In this document: piece after piece, positions 24,301-34,864 of the stretch
Numbering within the stretch: the first letter of the stretch is position 1
Layout: the number at the start of each line of letters is the position of its first letter
Notes under the pieces: generated by a model
What the model was told of the DNA's origin: nothing
Seen by the model: only the letters and a program-made list of their open reading frames with translations
Database searches by the model: none
Origin: Phycomyces nitens
Taxonomy: Eukaryota > Mucoromycota > Mucoromycetes > Mucorales > Phycomycetaceae
Length of the DNA stretch: 64,000 nucleotides
Direction of reading: 5' to 3'
Assembly (NCBI GenBank): GCA_022702545.1
Contig: JAHRBC010000001.1
Location: 5,084,001-5,148,000, forward strand
Position numbers and translations under genes: made by a program

Positions 24301-26415
24301 GCTCATATGTTGAGCTCTGCACAGAAGGTTGAGGACTATGGTTTGGGGAAAATCTACTGTTGTCTTCTATGACTTCTTCCAGGCTCGAAACGGAGAGGAT
24401 TGCGAGGAGCATGACTACCAAATTGTATGCTACATTCTTTTGGGCTGTATCGTTATCTGTGGCTGGTATATTTACTGCAAGGGTCGATACTGGCAAGTTT
24501 TCCTGAATGAATTGAAAAAAGAGCAACAAAGTAGATTCATGACTGCAGAGGTCGAGTTTGTGTCCATTTAAGAACATTTCGGCAGCTATTAATCCCATGG
24601 TATATTAGATGCCACCAGACCTTTAGAGGAATACATTACAGAATACTTGCCAGCTTCAGAAATCACAAATACGACTCTTAAATATGCTGGTAAGGTTTCT
24701 GGAGTTGGATCGGACCAGTAACGCTAAAATAATTAAAGAGATTATGATATTAAAACATATATTTCATTAGGCATTCCGTGGTAACTTACTGGAAGTAGAT
24801 TTGATATGATCATTTTGTCTCGAAATGTTTCTGGAGATGATGCGGTATGAATCGAAGCACTTCCTTTGTATGGATTCTCATAGGCATATCTTCCTGTCAT
24901 GAGAGTCTTGAAAAGTCCTTCTACGACACAAGAACTTGCAATTGATACGGGAGGAGTATTTGTCGATGTGGCTACATAATATGCACCCCAATGCTCTCCA
25001 GAAATCGGTATCATGTCCCCACTTGCTAAGCTATCTAAAAAGCCAATAATACTATCTCGAGCAGCGTCGCTTTCTTCGTCGTAGCAGAGATGCTCCTGGT
25101 CGGCCAGAGGTACGGGTGGAATATTTACTAGTGAATTTACTAGGGTATATACAAGAGAGTGAAATGCTCCTGGTGTTGAAGGCAAAAGGAGTGCATTTCC
25201 CATCAGGGGAGCCAGTATTTCTTTTAAGGTTGAAATGATTCGTATCTAAGGTAGAAATGAAATTAAGATTTATATACTGTCGATTAATATTTTACCTTGA
25301 GTTGTAACTGCTTTGTTTCCATTAGCCTGCAGCAAAAGATGATTTGTTCAAAGTTTTCCTGTAAAGAAATATACCCGGTTTATTAAAAAAAAGATCCATG
25401 AGCACATTATATCCCTTACATCTGGAGTCAATTGAGTAAATCTCCCACGAATATAGTCAAATGTGTCAAGAGCTTGTCTGCAGTCATCCACTAACGAGAA
25501 ATAAAGATTATTTACATTTATGCTTTTGGTTTCTTTGTGGCTGCCATACATACACTTATTACTATCAAACAATATCTGGTCAAATGGAACAGCAAGAATG
25601 GCCAATATCTCCCCTGTTAATGGAAGTCTAGTTGCCTGCTTGTGCTTCTTGAGAATGTCCAATAGAGATGTCATGATTGCAGATACTCGGGTAGTGTCTG
25701 ACCGAGTGTCTTTTAATTTGTCCATTGATCCTGTTTGCGATGTGTGGGTGCTTGTTTCTACTCTTGGGTGCCGAGGAAACAAATGAAGCTTATGTGAGGT
25801 AGGTTCACTTGGTTTACTTGTATTCAGGTCAAACGGCTCTGAAAGAGAATTCGTGAAGCTGGCATGTTGACCACGGGTGCTTAATTGCATGAGCATTTTG
25901 TCGAGTGCCCGTTCAAGACGATAGATATCCTGCTGCACTGCTGTTGTTGTGGCATAGATGCCATTGTTGTGCATGAATCGACTGCTGCGAAAGTTGCGAC
26001 CAAAGTTGGTCATGCCTGCGGCTTGGGCAGCAGCAAGAGTTGTGGATGCCATGTTGTATTGTCGAGAGTCGTGCTGCAAATTCATTGTGGGATCTGTGGC
26101 GGTCTGACTGCGGGAGAATGGGTTGAATATAGGGCTGCGTTGGCCAATTCGCTGGTTGGCTAAGGGGGATCGGGAGGTGGTGGATGGTAATGTGGATGAG
26201 GTCGAAGTAAAAGAGGCTGAAGGGAGGGGTGCGATGGTGTCTTCTGATAGTATAGGCTGGACATTATCGCGTACCTTGTCCCAGCCTAATGCCATTGACC
26301 TTTTTGACTTTTCGAATTCCTGTCTGTGTAATGATACATTCCGCCGTGGTGGCAAAAGTCTTGGCTGATTTTGTGGTGATGAACCGCTAGAATCGCCAGC
26401 GTAATCATTGGACAT
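18341..26415 (-). CDS. UNC80 homologue (NALCN/Cch1-type cation-channel complex subunit)
   Basis: A giant gene; proposed exons 26415-25563, 25490-25420, 25358-25296, 25245-24790, 24723-24621, 24585-22683 and 22628-18341 give about 2,578 residues. It resembles animal UNC80, the large scaffold of the NALCN sodium-leak channel. The stretch near 21000-21060 encodes RSAITFAWCRFYAVHEEAFV, where my memory of human UNC80 gives RQAIEFACHQFYILHRKPFV; near 19140-19200, IWRFLEFVVCYKSPLILFLR matches LWDFLDFIVRTRIPIFVLLR; and YILFNYLSGMLKWL matches ILFNYLVGLIMYF. Order and spacing agree. No transmembrane helix is obvious, fitting an alpha-solenoid scaffold. Uncertain points: intron 25491-25562 is 3n and stop-free, so may be retained, and intron 24586-24620 is only 35 nt. 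The C-terminal tail has a Gly-Ser-Pro repeat. Confidence 0.8.
18637..18717 (-). repeat. Gly-Ser-Pro (collagen-like) repeat in the UNC80-like C-terminus
   Basis: 9-bp units (plus-strand CCAGGACTT-type) encode about seven GSP triplets followed by GRPGRP. In-frame repeat, low complexity, absent from animal UNC80 as I know it. Confidence 0.8.
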
Positions 26416-26723
26416 TCTTTGGAGAATATGAGTTGACCTTTGTCAGGATATTGATAACTATTGATAAGGTACTTTACACTACCTTTCTAGAAGTCCTACT
26501 TTTTCTTTAAAATTTTGGTAGATCTGTAAAGGGTGTTCAATTCACCTTTGGATTCAGTCGAGTATCCAATGGACTTTACGGAATCCTGTGACTTGATTTG
26601 CGTTTATCCGAGATCCTGAATACATTACATTACATTGCCAATGCAAGGATCTAACAGATAAGAGCAAGATGCCAAGTCATTGTGCAAAAGATGGATATTT
26701 TATTACATGAATATATAAATCTA
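26416..26723. other. Intergenic spacer
   Basis: About 300 bp between the start of the UNC80-like gene and the stop of the p24 gene, both on the minus strand. No feature is recognised beyond AT-rich promoter-like DNA and a short ACATT repeat (about 26621-26637). Confidence 0.5.
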
Positions 26724-27440
26724 TTATACGCCTCCCTTCTTGGCCTTGAAGAAGTGTCTAACGATAACGACTTGGATACCTGACATTCCAATAATAGCCA
26801 GACTCTCAAAGATAGCACACCAGTATATTCTGTTCTCAGTGGACATAACCGTACTTGAGTTGCGGTTTTCTCTTGTACGGAAGTATTTCTGGGTACGGGA
26901 AATGTCAGTCAGGGACTTTGCGATACGGTCGAGGATATCTTCCATTGTGGAAACTACTGGAGGTGTGGGATTGCTATTGTCGCTCTTTGCGATATTGTCT
27001 CTGATTTCACTCTCAATAGTGATCTCAAAATCTACCAATTTATCGGCAAATGTGGACATGCTGTTGGAGAAACAAAAGGCATATTCTCCAGCGTCTTGGG
27101 CAGTAAATACATAGTCTCCCTGTCTCTTGCGTTCGCCGTCCAGGACAACCTTTCCACGGGGATCCTTCACATCAAAATCGATATCGAAATTTCCTCCCGA
27201 TTGAACCTGAGTTTTTTATAGATAATCAGCACAGCCCTATAGCGTTTTCTCGGGAAAAGATCTGTTTACCGCAAAATAGAACCCGAGCTTCTTTGATGGA
27301 GCATCAGACCAGGCATAAAAGCATGCTGTCTCATGAGCAGCCACATTGTATGAGAGTGCAGTTGCATTCGTCAATTCTGGGAGAGTTACAAGCGCGATTA
27401 TGACACTCAAAAGTAAGATGAAAATTGAATGATGTGCCAT
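26724..27440 (-). CDS. p24 family (emp24/gp25L/TMED) COPII/COPI cargo receptor
   Basis: Two exons (27440-27270, 27206-26724) give 217 residues: signal peptide (MAHHSIFILLLSVIIALV...), GOLD domain with the conserved cysteine pair (CFYAW and YAFCFSN) and the family text DYVFTAQDAGEYAFCF, a coiled-coil stalk (MEDILDRIAKSLTDISRTQKYFRTRENRN), the block STENRIYWCAIFESLAIIGMSGIQV forming the membrane helix, and a cytosolic tail IVRHFFKAKKGGV with a diphenylalanine ER-export signal and lysines for COPI retrieval. It acts in ER-Golgi transport. The stalk and tail are closest in my memory to the gamma class (yeast Erp3/Erp4), but subfamily is not certain. Confidence 0.92.
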
Positions 27441-28060
27441 ATTCTCTAATCTTCCTTGCTGATGATAGTCAAATAATCTAAAGATCCTCAATAGACGGTT
27501 GGTTGATAGCTAAATGAAAGGTCGACGGAGACTAAAGTAAAATGACTTGCATTGGCCAATTGTAATCGTTATCGTTACACATCCAAAAAAAAACATTCAT
27601 TAGTTTTCAATATTAGCCAAGCCTGACATGGTGCTGACAGAAGCCAGGTCAATATTTCCATTGTAAACAAATAAGATGGTTTATAAAGCTTAAATATGAA
27701 ATATAATTTATATACATTTACATTTACATTTACGTTTAAATATACATATTGGCTACCTTTATCCTTGGAAACATAAGCCAGTTTTATGTTTAATTATATA
27801 ATTGCCAATCTAAACTATCGTCGAATACAGTAAGCGCAACGCCAATGAGCGGGGATTAAAATAAAAGGCGGTTTTTTATATCTCAAAGGGCGGCTTTAAA
27901 TGACTATATATATATTTTTTATGAGAATGAGCAGGGAAGAATTGTTGACAAAGTGGGGACGCGATGTAATGGATTGGGAAGAGGAAGTAGACTGTTATCA
28001 TCTATAAACGCTAACCCGTCTAAGGATCTACTGCGAAAAGCAAGGTTCAGAGCAAAAAGT
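27441..28060. other. Intergenic, start of repeat-rich zone
   Basis: AT-rich DNA upstream of the p24 gene. It holds a short ACATTT/ACATTTACGTTT repeat at about 27713-27740. No gene is seen. Confidence 0.5.
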
Positions 28061-28545
28061 CAACTAATGAAGGCTTAGATGTTGAAATGGAAGAAATTGC
28101 AAAACGCATAGTGTGGGTTGATAAAAGGAGAAAAACAGATATAGATTACCTTGAAAACTGCATTTTTCTAGACGAATCAAGTTTTGATATCAATATGAGA
28201 CCTCCAGGATGATGGTCTGCTAAGGGTACACCAGCTATTGTGACCACACCTAGTAACAGAGCAGAATCACATACAATTTTAGGTGCAGTTTCAGCAAAAT
28301 ATGTCGTATCAATGGAGCTTTGGAATCCCCAAGAGCACTCGTTTAAAAAGTTAAATATTGATATTAGCAATCACAAAAAAAATCCTGTCTCCAAGGGTAC
28401 TGTCACTGGCCATTATATGAAGTTTATTCAATAAACTATGGACGGAATGGATTCCATTACAATGTAGTAGCCATCAAGACCGTTACGGTCCAAACAATCC
28501 ATCACAGAATTCAAGTAACTCAAAAGGTGCTCAGGACGTGTACCT
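28061..28545 (+). pseudogene. Decayed IS630/Tc1-mariner-type transposase fragment
   Basis: Conceptual translation on the plus strand reads IAKRIVWVDKRRKTDIDYL, CIFLDESSFDINMRPPG, a stop codon, then WSAKGTPAIVTTPSNRAESH and TILGAVSAKYVVSMELWNP, ending with KGTVTGHYMKFIQ and further stops. FLDES with the following WSAKGTPA and TILGAVSA is the first catalytic-Asp region and downstream block of IS630-like DDE transposases common in Mucoromycota. The second Asp and final D/E blocks are lost in stop-riddled sequence, so the fragment is inactive. No matching terminal inverted repeats were found. Confidence 0.75.
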
Positions 28546-28753
28546 ACCCCTTCCATTTATTTGGACTGTTTTGCCATCTTTTTTTCTTACTTATGGCTAA
28601 AGTAGTTTTTCTCAACGAAATATCAATAACACCGTCAGCGGAAATAGCTCCCAGTATGGTTATAGATATACCGCAAACCGACAGAACAATAGTCTTGGTC
28701 GGCTTACCTTTTTTTTCCAATCTCTTCATTGACAAAGCACAGACGTTCTTCAT
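28544..28753 (-). pseudogene. Second transposase fragment, opposite orientation
   Basis: On the minus strand a 69-residue open stretch contains KGKPTKTIVLSVCGISITIL followed by GAISADGVIDISLRKTTLAIS and KKKRWQNSPNK, the same domain block as the neighbouring plus-strand fragment (TILGAISADGV...). The two abut tail to tail, so they came from two insertions or an inverted copy. Too short to be functional. Confidence 0.65.
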
Positions 28754-29211
28754 AAACCTATAAAGTGCTGACTTGCTTATTTAAGGGAAATCCAGCACAA
28801 GTTAAAACAAGTATGAAGCCAGTAGCACTGCAAAAGATAGTTGATTTTAGTCACTAAAATTTGCTTAGAATGCTCCTAAAATATAATCTTTTAATATGCT
28901 TTAAAGTAAATTTTAGAGGCTAAAATAAGTTGAGTGATTTGATAAATGATATTCTTTTAGATACTAAAAGAGGTAGAATTCTAATTTACAATTACATATC
29001 ACTGTTTGAAATTCTGTAACTCTTGGGAATTTTGGATATACTTTTATACAAACTGCTTATTTATGCTAAAATATACTCGATTAGGATTTGTTTTTAAACT
29101 CTCGATCTCTTAAAACTTCTCTTTATTGTCTATTTTATTTTATTTTATAGTGTACAGTGCTTCCAGCAATATTTCTATTTCATTGTAGTAGTAGTACGGC
29201 TAGCATAATAT

Positions 29212-29648
29212 TAGAGGGTTTGGTACATTATCAAAATATCCTCCTACCTAAAAAAGGAAGCCATGGTCTTTGGATTGTTTCAAATTATTTTCAAAAAAAA
29301 AATGAGATTTTTTGTGAAAAATAGCGATTGTATATTTGAAAATACATCTTCTTGCTGACTGTTTTGTCAGTTCTGGTGGCTTTTTTTGGTAAAATAACAG
29401 TATAGGGTATATTTAAGAGATGTATTAACAAGGAATATATAATTATTATTTACAAAAGCCTTTATATACTCTTATAATGTTAAAAACTTGTATCAATTGA
29501 TATTTTGCTTATAGAACCAAAAAATCGATATTTTGGTAGGCCTAAAAAGGCAAGTTTCACTTTGTTGTTACACAAATATCCTATTAAGGTAGTGTTTTTT
29601 TGCCTAGTCAAACTTGAATGATTTTTTGATTATTTACCAAACCCTCTA
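29212..29648. mobile_element. MITE with 28-bp terminal inverted repeats and TA duplication
   Basis: The left end TAGAGGGTTTGGTA (29212-29225) is the exact reverse complement of the right end (29635-29648). Extending to 28 bp gives only three mismatches. Both ends start with TA, the target duplication of Tc1/mariner/IS630 transposition. The 433-bp interior between the TA pair is AT-rich and non-coding, as expected for a miniature element moved in trans. It ends about 80 bp from the stop of the PD-(D/E)XK gene. Confidence 0.75.
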
Positions 29649-29729
29649 TTGCTTGAATAACGCCTTTTCTTTTTCCAGCTCTTGTGGCGTGACCCATGTA
29701 TCTGACAACGAGTGGACCAAGGGGAGGTT

Positions 29730-30650
29730 TTATGGGATTTCCAATGATAATTGGCTGGATTGAGACGATTCTTGTTCCTCGGATGAATACTTGCGCTTGA
29801 GTTTCTCGTTATAAATAATGCCTTGATTCAAATCCCTGATTGCGCGTCGCGTGTTGGGAATATCGGTGATCAACTTTGCTTTGATTCGTTCCAAGAGCTT
29901 GATATTGGTTGAACAGATGGTATGTAAGTTGTTGGTGTAATTTGATTCGAATTGCAAAGCAGATATATGCTCCATCATGGCGAGGTGGTATAAGTGTTTA
30001 ATTGTTGGGTCACTTGGGTGAGTATGCGCAAACAGAGAAGCTTGTTGCTCAATCAGGAAACGTGACAGTGCCAGCAATGGATCCAACCTCAATGTTGCTT
30101 GCAAAGCGGCTTCTGCAGTGCTGTTTGGCGAGACCATGTAGCAAACTTTTGCCCAAGCATTGCAAGGATATTCCAAGAGCTACGGTTTTAAGCGCGATGA
30201 TGTGAACTCAGTTCCAAAAGATCTGGGGGTTACTTTTGAAATGCAAAAAAAAACCAAAACCACTAGTTTGCTGGAATATAGCTGAATGATTTGAAGACAG
30301 TATGAATTGACACGTTGAATGAAGGCCTCGTCCACAACATTCTGGACTTCAATAGGGAAGGGTGGCAGGGAACTCTGAATGGATAATCGTGGGACGTACA
30401 CAACATCACTTTTTGTGCCGTTTTTCCATTCCGTTCCAGCGGTCGTATATATGCCACTTGGTACTTCCAGTGTTGAAACCGTTACTAGATCAATAATACT
30501 TTGTATTTTTAAAATTTGCTTGCTCATCCTGTCTGACCATGGTAATTCAAATGTAAGGAGGCTGTGCTCCTCATTGTCTATAAAGAGAAACATTAAACCT
30601 AACAAGTGAATGACAACAAAATTATAGTTACCTTCAATAGTACTTGTCAT
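29730..30650 (-). pseudogene. Rpn-like PD-(D/E)XK nuclease-family protein (possibly disrupted)
   Basis: Exon 1 (30650-30632) and exon 2 (30577-29730). D64 in KSDVVYVPRL and E83-x-Q85 in PFPIEVQNVVDEAF fit the D...ExQ variant of the PD-(D/E)XK nuclease fold seen in Rpn/transposase-associated nucleases. The downstream text (AWAKVCYMV, DPLLALSRFLIEQQASLF, LHTICSTNIKLLERIKAKL) matches a family I remember as expanded in Mucorales. A TAG at 30180-30182 interrupts the frame. Either this is a nonsense mutation (family spacing favours the stretch being coding) or bases 30180-30233 (GTAACC...CCGTAG, exactly 54 nt, phase 0) form an intron, giving 270 residues. Function in the host is unknown; it may derive from a mobile element. 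Confidence 0.6.
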
Positions 30651-30848
30651 GAGTAAACAAAAAATAAATACGCTGACAAGATGTGCAAAAGCGTATTCAT
30701 TTTTTTAAAATACTAGCCTTCTGGTAGGGCACTGTTTAAACAGCAACTCAAAACACTTATCATGTGTTGGGGAGATGGAGACAACATCAAAAATAACACT
30801 CCCAGGGTAGCGTCCATTGCGTCAGATGCGCGAATGAATAATCTTTAC

Positions 30849-30870
30849 ATCTCCCTCCATTGAGGGAGAT
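30849..30870. repeat. Perfect 9-bp inverted repeat (hairpin)
   Basis: ATCTCCCTC, a 4-base loop CATT, then GAGGGAGAT. It is relatively GC-rich within AT-rich DNA about 200 bp upstream of the PD-(D/E)XK gene. It could be a palindromic protein-binding site; no function is known. Confidence 0.4.
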
Positions 30871-32923
30871 GAGGAGTCATCGTGATCAGCAGATATTCGA
30901 TTCGTTTTGACAACCCGCGACCATAGTCGAGAGGAATCAAGTGGGTGAATTTTATAGTTCGGTATGGTAGTAGAGGAAGTTTTTTTTTTGTAAAAGACAG
31001 TTTATTCTCCTTACACAGTCACGCTTCTTCGATCGGCGGTGCTGGGGATGTCTTAATGGCCTCATGTCTTATGAGATGAAATTATGTGAAAGTAATATAG
31101 AAGACCTATATGTATGGGGCGGATGATGAAAATAAAGGAAAGGCTTTAATAGTAGAGGAAGTTAGGATTTTATTGATAATTGGATCGTTTGTTCAATTTT
31201 AAGATAGGCCAAGTCACGTTACTTTTAAAAACTATGGATTTTAAGATAGACCCTTATAAATTTTTAGTTACTTAATACACAAAAGTATATGTTTTTTTGG
31301 GAAACTATATAGATGACATTACTTGTTGGGAGCACTGTATAATCTACTATAAGAAGGTAAATATAAAATTAATATACACCTGAAATTTTGCTAAAATATG
31401 TCTAAAATCAGGCTTAAATAACTCTATAATCGTACTGCAATCATACTCAAATACATCTGAAATAAGGATGAAAGAAGGATTCATTGCAAGAGATGCTTAC
31501 ATCATCAAAATATGGTGGTTTAAAACAGAATTTATTGAAAAAATGTTTTTTATTTTTTAAATATTTGAATAATCTATTCATCTATTCTTCTTTGACTAAA
31601 ATACTCTTTCAAAGATGCATTCTAGTCTGATTTGTTTTAAATATTTTTCATCAACTAGATTCATTTACCAAATATTGCATCTCTTTTGAACTTGTTTATA
31701 GAGATGATGCTGTGGAAATAAGATATAAAACATTTTTGTTTTTAATAAATTTGTAAGAATGTCAAAATATGTAATGCTTACGTGTAGGATTCCTGTGAGA
31801 TATACAGGGTGAAGCTTGAGACACTATATTAGTTTTGTAACAGAGAGCTGTTTTTTGATAAGCTATATATATATTGTCAGTATTGTTATGATAAAGTAAA
31901 GGATTTTATAGCATACTTACATTCTATTAGTATATATTTCCGACAGAGCGCGTTAATCCTTCTTAAAAAGAATCACAGAATATTTATATGAGAAATAGTG
32001 TTGGTATACATTATTTCAGTTTGATGATATAATTTACCATTGCTTATCTGACTGCGGTGCTTGCAAAGAGTTTATTATTTGATATCCAAGGGCTGTTTTT
32101 TTTTGTTTCTTGAAAAGTAGTGGGTGATTAGAAATGTGCTTTTTTATATTAAAGATAAGTTGCCCATCATAGTCTTTACCAAAGTAATTTTGAAATCATA
32201 CAGTTGCTTGTCTTGATTAAAAGTATTCTGTTTAAAGAACAAAAGTCAGGTATATTGGCAAAGGACATTTCTTAAGGGAACTTACTGAGGTGTAAAGAAA
32301 ACAACAGAGAAAAAGAGAAATGTAAAGAAAGGAACGTATCCCATCCACTAAATAAATCAATATGATAATATCCGATTGGTTTATTGACTAGTAGTGCGTA
32401 TTTGCCTACGCTGATTAAGAATGAGAAAAAAGAGGCTTTGAATTACATGACACTAAGAAATCTGTTTTAGTTAAATATAAAAAGTAAAGCAATGAACTCA
32501 TGACACAATGCTATGAATTGGAATTATACAAAAAAGAGTAAAAATATTAATGGCAAAGCTCAAATAAAAATCACACCTGTAAAGAAACTCAATGCAAACG
32601 AATAGCAACACCGTCTAAGAATCCACTGAGAAATAATGATACTTATTACTCTATAGCTTTAATACTCATAATTCTCTGTTATTTTATATTAATATCTATA
32701 TAAATATTTAATTATATAAATATTCTTGAGTGTAATTTTCAGGTATTAAAAGCATATATAAGAATCATAAAAATAGGGGCAGCAGTATGAGTTCGTACCC
32801 AAAGAGTGGAAATCTCAAATTACAGTCCACAAAACAGAAAATTAATTAGAATTTATCTATTTACACAAATTATAGTAAAATTTTAGAATTCTTTTATATG
32901 CTAAAATCGTCTATCTTTTGCAG

Positions 32924-33039
32924 TGTTTGATAATTATTGGAACAAGCATAAAGAGTTCAACGAGCATTATCACAGAAATGCAATGCTTTCTCTTGCTCCA
33001 TATCCCGAAGAAACCATTGATCTTACGAATATCAAATAA
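32924..33039 (+). pseudogene. Terminal-exon-like coding remnant
   Basis: Directly after a good 3' splice site (CTTTTGCAG) an open frame of 37 complete codons reads FDNYWNKHKEFNEHYHRNAM, then LSLAPYPEETIDLTNIK and a stop. Its composition is much more protein-like than the surroundings. It looks like the last exon of a lost or transposon-disrupted gene. The splice site lies inside the right CACTG inverted repeat. I do not recognise the family and see no upstream exons. Confidence 0.3.
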
Positions 33040-34864
33040 CTATTTATCTTTATTATTAATATCATACTTATCCTTCCCTTTATTAGCTTGATTTACCTTG
33101 AATATATGAATTAAACCTTTTTCTCTTTGTATTAATACAAATCCATCACTTGTAAATGATTCTATGCCCTGCTTTTTGCATGAAAGCCATTCTGGAGCAT
33201 CATTTTATCCTTCTAACTATAAACATAAAGAACAAATTAAGACGTAAATGAAGAGTTACAGTTTCATAAGTTGTTTAATGGCACAATTCTGACCTCAAAA
33301 CAAAAAGATTGTCTGACAAATATAACATCCTTAGATCTCTAAATGTTATAGTTTCTGTTTTTGCTTTTGTTTTCTACTACAGCACAATACCAAAACTTAG
33401 CAGAATTAAGCATAAAAGCTTCTGATTTATAAAAATATATTACTGTCCATCTTTTCTCATTAACCAAGTATCCTAGAGAATCCTTTTTATATGTATGTAG
33501 CTGCTGTTTCTATCTCTTTATATCTTTACACTGTATTATATATAGTATGATGTGTTACATTATACCTTTCACAAATGCTCGACCATTTCTTCATCAAAAG
33601 CACCAACAATTACCTTTCTAACTTTAGCTGGCGATTTATTTTGCCGAGTAATATTTCCAAAAATGTTCGCTAAAGACATGAATAGCATTTAATAAATAAT
33701 AAACTTTAGACAAAAGAAAACAAACCTAGGTCCTGGCAATTTATTAAAAAGAAAATCGTGATTTCAAAGCCGAACTATCATAGAATTTACATTGTAGTAG
33801 AATATTCAAATATCAGATTAAATATATATAACTTTTGTCAGATATAGATTATCAAGTATGATTTAATATTGATAAATACATCATATTCAATTAATTCTAT
33901 TTATATGTTATTTTGAACTTTTAGGGACCAAATAACATTAAAATACTAGACTTTGGTCCTTATTCATGAGTCCGGCATTCCATTAAGGAGGCGGTTTAAA
34001 GTATATATATACAAAAAAAAACGTCGTGCTCGAGTAATTAAAAGTGCAAAAACGCAACAATGCTTAAAGGTCTACGGAATCTGTTGAGGATAATGTTCTA
34101 GATTTCATCTACTGTATTTAGATCCATATCATGTCCGTTATCCCAAGTTTTATAAATGTTGTTTTTGGTTTACGCAATAACAAGAGAACATGAATAGTCT
34201 GTAGATCGGGTACATGTCCTTTTACATTTCCAAAATAAAAAGGAACTCCAGCCCGTAACAGTGGTACCACTAAACAGCCCTGTATAGTTATTATATACTC
34301 CAAAGCCTTTTATCAATAATGTGTTTTCATCTATAAAAAAGTATTGTATTGTCTAATTTTGTTGTTCACTTTTCTCATTTATTTTGTGCGATAGTCTCAT
34401 TTATTTTTTATATTAAAACACTGTCCAGAATCGGTCGTACTCTCATCATTGACTTACCGATCGTATAACGTTGTACTTAACACGTGACGTGATACTACAG
34501 TGCTCATATCACCAGTTCTGAGGGTCCTTTGGAATTCATATTTGTCCTAATAAACTACCATTGAACAAATGGACTAGTTAATAGCAGTTAATAGTAATAT
34601 TATCTTTTTGTTAACGTAGAATCGTATTCAGTCTAGAACTAGTTAGTATAGAAACATACACTCAAAGCTTAAATATTCGTAAACCTTTATTATTTGACAC
34701 CAGGATCATAAACATATATCTTGGGTTTTGATAGTATGCCTATGAGATGGCAGCCAATTGTTTATTCTCAAAGGTTTTAGTGAACACATGCTTCCTAATG
34801 GCATGGTTGAATAAATTATGATGAGGTATCTTTGTTATCTTAAATATTTCTAGTTTAAAGCCTG

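Larger units (their letters stand above)
28826..32925. mobile_element. Candidate 4.1-kb element bounded by CACTG... inverted repeats
   Basis: The two ends form a 25-bp inverted repeat with two mismatches: CACTGCAAAAGATAG at 28826-28840 matches the reverse complement of 32911-32925, and GATTTTAG continues on both sides. CACTG/CACTA termini are typical of EnSpm/CACTA DNA transposons. Clustered TTTTAG/CTAAAA motifs lie just inside the left end (28845-28975) and the right end (32875-32908), like subterminal repeats. The interval contains the MITE and the PD-(D/E)XK gene. No 3-bp target duplication is visible (TAG versus TTT) and no CACTA transposase was recognised, so the element may be degraded or the repeat may have another origin. 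Confidence 0.4.
30651..34864. other. Large AT-rich gene-poor region
   Basis: More than 4 kb with scattered stops in all frames, homopolymers and weak repeats. Includes a small perfect hairpin at 30849-30870, a partly repeated TTTTAAGATAG motif near 31199 and 31239, and a short exon-like remnant at 32924-33039. No intact gene or RNA gene was recognised. Confidence 0.5.

Noticed and set aside
22673..24598. A separate gene starting at the ATG at 24598
   Set aside because: The upstream exon (24723-24621) is clearly coding, and the downstream end splices in phase to the next exon, so this is one gene.
18341..26415. Furry/Tao3/Mor2 (PAG1) as identity of the giant gene
   Set aside because: The characteristic Furry N-terminal text is absent, while several separated stretches match UNC80 in order.
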